Assembly (NCBI RefSeq): GCF_000193735.1
Contig: NZ_AEPF01000141.1
Coordinates: 1-27,662 of the forward strand
Direction of reading: 5' to 3'
Origin: Neisseria sicca 4320
GTDB taxonomy: Bacteria; Pseudomonadota; Gammaproteobacteria; Burkholderiales; Neisseriaceae
Length of the DNA stretch: 27,662 nucleotides
Below the pieces are notes generated by a model. The model had not been told where the DNA came from. It did no database searches and worked only from the letters and a program-made list of their open reading frames with translations. Of the stretch, positions 22,701 through 27,662 are shown one piece after another (within the stretch, counting starts at the first letter, position 1; every line of letters starts with the position of its first letter). Both the position numbers and the translations under genes were made by a program.

Positions 22701-23469
22701 GAAATTCGATAAAGACAGCTTCAGCGGCACGCTGATTGTGGTGTTGGCGGTCAGCCTGATTTGCTCGATCATTGTGGCAGGCGCGGTTGTCGGCTTGAAA
22801 CCGGTGCAGGAAAAGCAAAAGGTTCAGGACAAGCAAAGCTACATCCTGAGCGTTGCCGGTTTGCTCGATAAAAATACCGACATCAGCAAAACCTTTGCCG
22901 ACCGCATCGAACAACGCGTGGTCGATTTGGCGACCGGCGAATATGTGAAAGACGCGCCGAGAGACTTCAGTGCGCGCGTTGCCGCCAAAGACCCCGCGCA
23001 AAGCATCCAAATCAAACCTGAAGACGATTTGGCAGGCATCAAAAGCCGCGCCAAATACACCGAAGTTTATTTGGTAAAAGGTGATGACGGCAAAGTCAGT
23101 CAAATCATCCTGCCTATGCACGGCAACGGTTTGTGGTCGGTCATGTACGGCTTCGTCGCCATCCAACCTGACGGCAACACCATCAACGGCATCACCTACT
23201 ACGACCAAGGCGAGACTCCGGGCTTGGGCGGCGAAATCGGCAATCCGTTGTGGCAACAAAAATTCGTCGGCAAAAAACTCTTTGACGAACAAGGCAAACT
23301 TGCCCTGCACGTCGGCAAAGGCGCAGGTTCCGATAAAGAACACGGCGTAGATGCACTCTCCGGCGCATCGCTGACTTCCAAAGGCGTACAAGGCTCGTTC
23401 GACTACTGGTTCGGCGAAAACGGCTATATCCCCTACCTGAATAAATTGAAATCAGCAGGAGCACAATAA
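22693..23469 (+). CDS. nqrC: NQR subunit C (covalent FMN, periplasmic)
   Basis: NQR subunit with one N-terminal membrane anchor (about residues 12-34) and a periplasmic FMN-binding domain (RnfG-like). The 258-aa product has the conserved GLWSVMYGF, GETPGLGGEI and DALSGASLTSKG. The residue that accepts FMN, usually Thr in S-G-A-T, is Ser 226 here; ApbE can use Thr or Ser in its motif, so the site may still be modified. I start at ATG 22693, which overlaps the nqrB stop by 8 bases and gives the expected M-A-K-K-F-D-K-D; a longer in-frame start is unlikely. The stop overlaps the nqrD ATG by one base. Confidence 0.96.
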   Translation: MAKKFDKDSFSGTLIVVLAVSLICSIIVAGAVVGLKPVQEKQKVQDKQSYILSVAGLLDKNTDISKTFADRIEQRVVDLATGEYVKDAPRDFSARVAAKDPAQSIQIKPEDDLAGIKSRAKYTEVYLVKGDDGKVSQIILPMHGNGLWSVMYGFVAIQPDGNTINGITYYDQGETPGLGGEIGNPLWQQKFVGKKLFDEQGKLALHVGKGAGSDKEHGVDALSGASLTSKGVQGSFDYWFGENGYIPYLNKLKSAGAQ

Positions 23470-24095
23470 TGGCTGATATGAAACGCTTGAAACATTTAAT
23501 GTTTTCACCCTTTATCGACAACAACCCGATTGCCTTGCAGGTTTTGGGTATTTGTTCGGCGCTGGCGGTTACCACCAAACTTCAGACGGCCATCGTGATG
23601 GGTATTTCCGTCAGTTTGGTAACCGGTTTTTCCAGCTTCTTCATCTCATTGGTGCGCAACTACATCCCCAACAGCATCCGCATTATCGTGCAGATGGCGA
23701 TTGTCGCGTCGCTGGTTACACTGGTTGACCAATTGTTGCAGGCCTATGCCTACGAATTGTCCAAACAGCTCTCCGTATTCGTCGGCTTGATTATTACCAA
23801 CTGTATCGTGATGGGTCGTGCCGAAGCCTTCGCCATGAAAGAGCCGCCGCTGGAAAGCCTGGTGGACGGTATCGGTCAGGGCGCGGGTTACGGTATGCTG
23901 CTGATTATCGTTGCCAGCATCCGCGAATTGATCGGTTCGGGCAAACTCTTTGGGTACACCATTTTCCAAACCGTGCAGGACGGCGGCTGGTATCAAACCA
24001 ACGGCCTCTTCCTGCTGGCACCGAGCGCATTCTTCATCATCGGCTTTTTGATTTGGGGTTTGCGTACATGGAAACCCGAACAGGCGGAGAAATAA
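23469..24095 (+). CDS. nqrD: NQR subunit D
   Basis: Small integral membrane subunit, paired with NqrE as an inverted-topology homologue (RnfA/RnfE family); together they bind an iron centre between conserved Cys residues. The 208-aa product has six hydrophobic segments and typical stretches such as NPIALQVLGICSALAVTTK and IITNCIVMGRAEAFA. The ATG overlaps the nqrC stop in TAATG. It carries TTCAGACGGC (23581-23590), the complement of GCCGTCTGAA. Confidence 0.97.
   Translation: MADMKRLKHLMFSPFIDNNPIALQVLGICSALAVTTKLQTAIVMGISVSLVTGFSSFFISLVRNYIPNSIRIIVQMAIVASLVTLVDQLLQAYAYELSKQLSVFVGLIITNCIVMGRAEAFAMKEPPLESLVDGIGQGAGYGMLLIIVASIRELIGSGKLFGYTIFQTVQDGGWYQTNGLFLLAPSAFFIIGFLIWGLRTWKPEQAEK
23581..23590 (-). 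repeat. GCCGTCTGAA (other DUS dialect) in nqrD
   Basis: Exact 10-mer of the pathogenic-type DUS core on the minus strand, preceded by TG. It differs from the local dialect. Confidence 0.8.
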
Positions 24096-24098
24096 GAC

Positions 24099-24692
24099 AT
24101 GGAACATTACTTAAGCCTTTTTGTGAAATCCGTCTTCATTGAAAACATGGCGCTGTCCTTCTTCTTGGGCATGTGTACTTTTCTGGCGGTATCGAAAAAA
24201 GTATCCACCGCATTCGGCTTGGGCGTTGCCGTTACTTTCGTACTCGGCTTGTCCGTCCCAGCCAACCAACTCGTTTACTCGCTGCTCAAAGACGGCGCGA
24301 TTGTCGAAGGCGTGGATTTGACCTTCCTGAAATTCATCACCTTCATCGGTGTGATTGCGGCTTTGGTGCAGATTTTGGAAATGTTCTTGGACAAATTCTT
24401 CCCTGCCCTCTACAACGCACTGGGTATTTACCTGCCGCTGATTACCGTAAACTGCGCGATTTTCGGTGCCGTTTCGTTTATGGCGCAACGTGAATACAAC
24501 TTCGGCGAATCCGTCGTGTACGGCTTCGGCGCGGGTTTGGGCTGGATGTTGGCGATTGTCGCTTTGGCGGGCATTACCGAAAAAATGAAATATTCGGACG
24601 CTCCCAAAGGCCTCAAAGGACTGGGCATCACCTTCATCTCCGCCGGCCTGATGGCGATGGCGTTTATGTCGTTCTCCGGCATCCAGTTATAA
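24099..24692 (+). CDS. nqrE: NQR subunit E
   Basis: Integral membrane subunit, homologous to NqrD. The 197-aa product has six hydrophobic segments, with MALSFFLGMCTFLAVSKK near the N-terminus and TVNCAIFGAVSFM, including the conserved Cys in each half that bind the intramembrane iron centre. Length is normal. It starts 3 bp after the nqrD stop, with a GGAG inside the end of nqrD as ribosome site. Confidence 0.97.
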   Translation: MEHYLSLFVKSVFIENMALSFFLGMCTFLAVSKKVSTAFGLGVAVTFVLGLSVPANQLVYSLLKDGAIVEGVDLTFLKFITFIGVIAALVQILEMFLDKFFPALYNALGIYLPLITVNCAIFGAVSFMAQREYNFGESVVYGFGAGLGWMLAIVALAGITEKMKYSDAPKGLKGLGITFISAGLMAMAFMSFSGIQL

Positions 24693-24705
24693 GAAAGGAT
24701 TCGGC

Positions 24706-25923
24706 ATGGAAATTATTTTAGGTATTGTGATGTTCACCGTCATCGTCTTGGCTTTGGCACTGATGATTCTGTTTGCCAAATCCAAGCTGGTGAGCGAAGG
24801 CGACATCACCATCAAAGTCAATGATGAAAAAGAGCTGACTATACCCGCCGGCGGCAAACTGCTGGGCGCGCTTGCCAGCCAAGGCATCTTCGTTCCCTCC
24901 GCCTGCGGCGGCGGCGGTTCGTGCGGACAATGCCGCGTTGTCGTGAAAAGCGGCGGCGGCGACATTCTGCCGACCGAGTTGTCCCACATCAGCAAACGCG
25001 AAGCACGCGAAGGCTGCCGTCTGTCCTGCCAAGTCAACGTCAAAACCGACATGGACATCGAAGTGCCGGAAGAAGTGTTCGGTGTGAAAAAATGGGAATG
25101 CACCGTCATCTCTAATGACAACAAAGCTACGTTCATTAAAGAACTCAAGCTTGCCATTCCCGAAGGCGAAGAAGTACCTTTCCGCGCCGGCGGCTACATC
25201 CAAATCGAAGCTCCGCCGCACACCGTTGCCTACAAAGACTTCGACATTCCTAAGGAGTATCACGAAGACTGGGACAAATACAATCTGTGGCAATATGTTT
25301 CCAAAGTTGACGAGCCGATTTTGCGCGCCTACTCCATGGCTTCGTATCCAGAAGAAAAAGGCATCATCATGCTGAATGTGCGTATCGCCACGCCGCCTCC
25401 GCTCGTACCCGATGCGCCTCCGGGACAAATGTCGTCCTACATTTGGTCGCTCAAACCTGGTGACAAAGTAACTATCTCCGGTCCGTTCGGCGAATTCTTC
25501 GCCAAAGATACCGATGCCGAAATGGTATTTATCGGCGGCGGTGCAGGTATGGCGCCGATGCGTTCCCACATTTTCGATCAGTTGAAACGTTTGAACTCCA
25601 AACGCAAAATCACCTTCTGGTACGGTGCACGTTCCAAACGAGAAATGTTCTATGTTGAAGACTTCGACCAACTCGCAGCCGAGTTCCCGAACTTCACATG
25701 GCACGTTGCCTTGTCCGACCCTCTACCTGAAGACAACTGGGACGGCTACACAGGCTTCATCCACAACGTGGTTTACGAAAACCATCTGAAAAACCACGAA
25801 GCCCCCGAAGACTGCGAATTCTATATGTGCGGCCCGCCGATCATGAACCAGTCCGTCATCAGAATGCTCAAAGACTTGGGCGTGGAAGATGAAAACATCC
25901 TCTTGGATGATTTCGGCGGTTAA
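24706..25923 (+). CDS. nqrF: NQR subunit F (NADH dehydrogenase, 2Fe-2S and FAD)
   Basis: Entry point of electrons: oxidises NADH and passes electrons through FAD and a [2Fe-2S] cluster. The 405-aa product has an N-terminal membrane helix (residues 3-23), a ferredoxin domain with C67, C73, C76 and C108 (CGGGGSCGQC ... C), an FAD domain with RAYSMAS, and an NADH-binding domain with GGGAGMAPMRSH and CGPPIMNQ, ending L-L-D-D-F-G-G. All ligands are present. AAAGGA precedes the ATG. It is the last gene of the operon; a terminator follows at once. The flavin-transferase gene apbE is not next to it. Confidence 0.97.
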   Translation: MEIILGIVMFTVIVLALALMILFAKSKLVSEGDITIKVNDEKELTIPAGGKLLGALASQGIFVPSACGGGGSCGQCRVVVKSGGGDILPTELSHISKREAREGCRLSCQVNVKTDMDIEVPEEVFGVKKWECTVISNDNKATFIKELKLAIPEGEEVPFRAGGYIQIEAPPHTVAYKDFDIPKEYHEDWDKYNLWQYVSKVDEPILRAYSMASYPEEKGIIMLNVRIATPPPLVPDAPPGQMSSYIWSLKPGDKVTISGPFGEFFAKDTDAEMVFIGGGAGMAPMRSHIFDQLKRLNSKRKITFWYGARSKREMFYVEDFDQLAAEFPNFTWHVALSDPLPEDNWDGYTGFIHNVVYENHLKNHEAPEDCEFYMCGPPIMNQSVIRMLKDLGVEDENILLDDFGG

Positions 25924-25940
25924 AATTTAAACTCAAACGC

Positions 25941-25975
25941 AAAAGGAAGAAACTTCGGTTTCTTCCTTTTTTTGT
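25941..25975 (+). terminator. Strong terminator of the nqr operon
   Basis: Perfect 13-bp stem AAAAGGAAGAAAC (25941-25953) with its complement (25958-25970), closed by a stable C-TTCG-G tetraloop, followed by T's. It is not DUS-based. Confidence 0.93.
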
Positions 25976-25989
25976 TTAGATTAAAGATG

Positions 25990-26042
25990 AAGGTCGTCTG
26001 AAAACAGGGAAACGGGTTTCGTTAAAATTTTCAGACGATCTT
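25990..26042. terminator. DUS-pair hairpin between nqrF and coaBC
   Basis: Exact DUS (25991-26002) and an inverted copy with one change (TTCAGACGATCT, 26030-26041) form a 15-bp stem with a single G-T pair. It lies downstream of coaBC and could end that minus-strand transcript. Confidence 0.75.
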
Positions 26043-26103
26043 TGGATTTTTCAGAAAAATAGCATTGTTCTCACTTATTTTGAGAATTATTTTGCTATAT
26101 TGT

Positions 26104-27294
26104 TCATGATGAACGATTCAGACGAGCTGCAAGATGTTTGACAATGTTATCTGCTGCTTGACGTTTATCTGTTTCTGGAAATGAAATCTCATTTTCGTCA
26201 TCAATAATGGTGATTTGATTAGTCGTTTTTCCCATTGACTGGGAAGTTTGATTTGCAACCAGCATCGGGATATTTTTCCTGACTCTTTTGATTTTAGCAT
26301 ATTCTAGGACGCGTTCGCTTTCAGCGGCAAACCCGACGCAAAAGGGAGGGTTAGGTATAGAAGCAATGGAAGCAAGAATATCGGGGTTTTCCGTTAATTC
26401 GATAACAGGAACTTTACCGGAACCATCTTTTTTCATTTTTTGAGAACTGCTATTTTTCACCTTATAGTCAGCAACAGCTGCAACGGAGATAAATACATCT
26501 TGGTTGGTAATATGATTGTGAACAGCGCGGAACATTTCTTCAGCACTTACGGCTTGTTCTGTATGTAAAAGTCCGATCGGAATAGTAGTTTGGAGTTGTC
26601 CATAAATTAAAGTTACTTTAGCCCCTACAGCCCGGCATGACCGTGCTAAAGCCGTACCCATCTGTCCGCTAGAGATGTTTGTAATACCGCGTACAGGGTC
26701 GATGGCTTCAAATGTTGCTCCGGCTGTGATTAAAATACGTTTGCCTAATAAGATTTTGGGTATCCATAAGTCGGAAATTAAATCAGCCAAATCAGCTGCT
26801 TCAAGCATTCGGCCAAGTCCAATTTCCCCACATGCCTGTTCGCCATACGCCGGCTGAAAGACAGTAATACCGTCTGAACGTAGTTGTTCGATATTGCGTA
26901 GATTGGCAGGATTGTTCCACATCTCTACATTCATAGCGGGAGCAACTGCCAAAGGACATTTCCGTGCGGCAACAAGATTGGTCAGGAGGTTATCCGCAAT
27001 GCCATGGGAAATTTTTGCAATCGTATTGGCTGTTGCCGGTGCAATGACCAACGCATCTGCCTCACGTGTTAAATTAATATGAGCCATGCCATTTCCTAAG
27101 CCATTTTCATGCGTATCTGTTAGAACAGGATTTCCGCTTAAGGCCTGAAAAGTCAGTGGTGAAATAAATTTGGTTGATGCTTTGCTCATTACCACACTGA
27201 CTGAATGTCCCTGTTTTTTCAACAAGCGTACCAACTCGCAAGACTTATAAGCGGCAATGCCGCCACTGATACCCAGCAGAATATGTTTACTCAT
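26104..27294 (-). CDS. coaBC: Bifunctional phosphopantothenoylcysteine decarboxylase / synthetase CoaBC
   Basis: Joins cysteine to 4'-phosphopantothenate (CoaB) and decarboxylates the product (CoaC, an FMN enzyme) in CoA synthesis. The 396-aa product has an N-terminal CoaC domain with GISGGIAAYK, active-site H72 (MAHINL), PAMNVEMWNNPA and ACGEIGLGRM with catalytic C155. The CoaB domain starts near residue 185 with ILITAGATFEAIDPVRGITNISSGQMG, then AAVADYK. The gene is more AT-rich than the nqr genes beside it. With coaE at 11.1 kb, this gives the window two steps of the CoA pathway, at separate sites. Confidence 0.95.
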   Translation of the reverse strand: MSKHILLGISGGIAAYKSCELVRLLKKQGHSVSVVMSKASTKFISPLTFQALSGNPVLTDTHENGLGNGMAHINLTREADALVIAPATANTIAKISHGIADNLLTNLVAARKCPLAVAPAMNVEMWNNPANLRNIEQLRSDGITVFQPAYGEQACGEIGLGRMLEAADLADLISDLWIPKILLGKRILITAGATFEAIDPVRGITNISSGQMGTALARSCRAVGAKVTLIYGQLQTTIPIGLLHTEQAVSAEEMFRAVHNHITNQDVFISVAAVADYKVKNSSSQKMKKDGSGKVPVIELTENPDILASIASIPNPPFCVGFAAESERVLEYAKIKRVRKNIPMLVANQTSQSMGKTTNQITIIDDENEISFPETDKRQAADNIVKHLAARLNRSS

Positions 27295-27662
27295 GATTAA
27301 AATACGTGTTCAAAATATGTTTATACTAACATGGATAAAGAATAAACAAGCAATTTTGAGGAGGGTCTATATATGTCAACGAGGTGATGTAATATTCAGG
27401 AGGGTAAATATTTTCTGAATGAGCAAGATTGGTAAAATATGATGCGAAATTGAACAACAAAGGTCGTCTGAAATTGATTTCAGACGACCTTTGTCGCTGA
27501 CGACCTTTGTTGCTATGGGTGTTGGGGAGTTGAGTTTCTGTTTGTAGTTGTGCGAGTTGGATGGTTTTGGGCTGTTTGGGTTTGGATTGATGGTGTTTTA
27601 AAAGTTCTGAAATAGTATCTGAAATAAAAATTGTTGAATTTCAGTTTGTTGAAGTGTTTTGT
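27295..27662. other. Right-end intergenic region, no supported gene
   Basis: About 370 bp upstream of coaBC to the window edge. It holds the coaBC promoter region, two GGAGG motifs (near 27360 and 27399) that lead only to tiny frames, a DUS hairpin, a partial third DUS-like copy, and from about 27510 to 27600 a stretch very rich in G and T on the plus strand. A minus-strand frame open to the window edge cannot be judged without more sequence. Confidence 0.5.
27458..27493. terminator. DUS-pair hairpin near the right edge
   Basis: Inverted exact DUS copies (27461-27472 and 27479-27490) in a perfect 17-bp stem with a 2-nt gap. A partial extra copy, GACGACCTTTGT, follows at about 27500-27511. 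It may end a minus-strand gene beyond the window. Confidence 0.8.

Noticed and set aside
24718..25704. 328-aa minus-strand open frame opposite nqrF
   Set aside because: Long, but entirely antisense to an intact nqrF, with low-complexity His/Phe/Ala-rich sequence typical of antisense shadows.
1..27662. CRISPR array, suggested by the many short repeats
   Set aside because: The repeats are 12-bp DUS spread irregularly, in coding and terminator positions, with no regular spacers and no cas genes.
1..27662. Insertion sequences, prophage, Correia elements, rRNA or tRNA genes
   Set aside because: No transposase, integrase or phage genes, no TATAGTGG-type Correia ends, and no tRNA cloverleaf or rRNA sequence seen by eye.

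Overview
The window is chromosomal DNA from a commensal Neisseria. The clearest sign is the DNA uptake sequence (DUS): I count about 25 exact copies of the 12-mer AGGTCGTCTGAA on either strand, many as inverted pairs acting as terminators. This is the 'mucosa-type' DUS dialect, not the ATGCCGTCTGAA form of meningococcus and gonococcus, so a member of the N. mucosa/sicca/macacae group is the best guess. The gene set (Slam1, PilF/PilG/PilD, Na+-NQR, NhaD, WaaA) fits Neisseriaceae. The species is inference; the dialect is seen directly.

Layout. 1-4.5 kb: tsaD (-), aroG-type DAHP synthase (+), a small glycine-zipper lipoprotein (+) and waaA (-). 4.46-7.0 kb: a long AT-rich gap, a trimeric autotransporter adhesin broken by a frameshift, and a BamE/SmpA-type lipoprotein resembling the TpgA partners of such adhesins. 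7.2-12.4 kb: a co-directional run pilF-pilG-pilD-coaE-(93-aa unknown)-yacG. 12.5-15.6 kb, minus strand: lspA-ispH, a small aromatic-tailed lipoprotein, and ribF. 15.8-17.9 kb: a 123-aa secreted protein of unknown function, then slam1, whose signal peptide is out of frame by one A. 18.3-19.8 kb: nhaD. 20.1-25.9 kb: complete nqrABCDEF operon. 26.1-27.3 kb: coaBC (-). The last ~370 bp hold a DUS hairpin and no convincing gene.

How the genes work together. PilF (extension ATPase), PilG (platform) and PilD (prepilin peptidase) are cytoplasmic and inner-membrane parts of the type IV pilus machine, which also takes up DUS-bearing DNA. NQR pumps Na+ outward using NADH, and NhaD next door exchanges Na+ for H+, so the two form a sodium-cycling neighbourhood. 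LspA matures the prolipoproteins, of which three are encoded here, and Slam1 would place surface lipoproteins outside the cell.

Most notable: two surface-related genes each carry one small indel. The adhesin has a tandem 5-bp duplication (ACGGG ACGGG); deleting one copy restores an uninterrupted 365-aa protein. slam1 has six A's after its start codon where seven would give a perfect signal peptide. Either could be phase variation, decay or sequence error. I see no CRISPR array, rRNA, tRNA, insertion sequence or prophage, and no wholly new multi-gene system.
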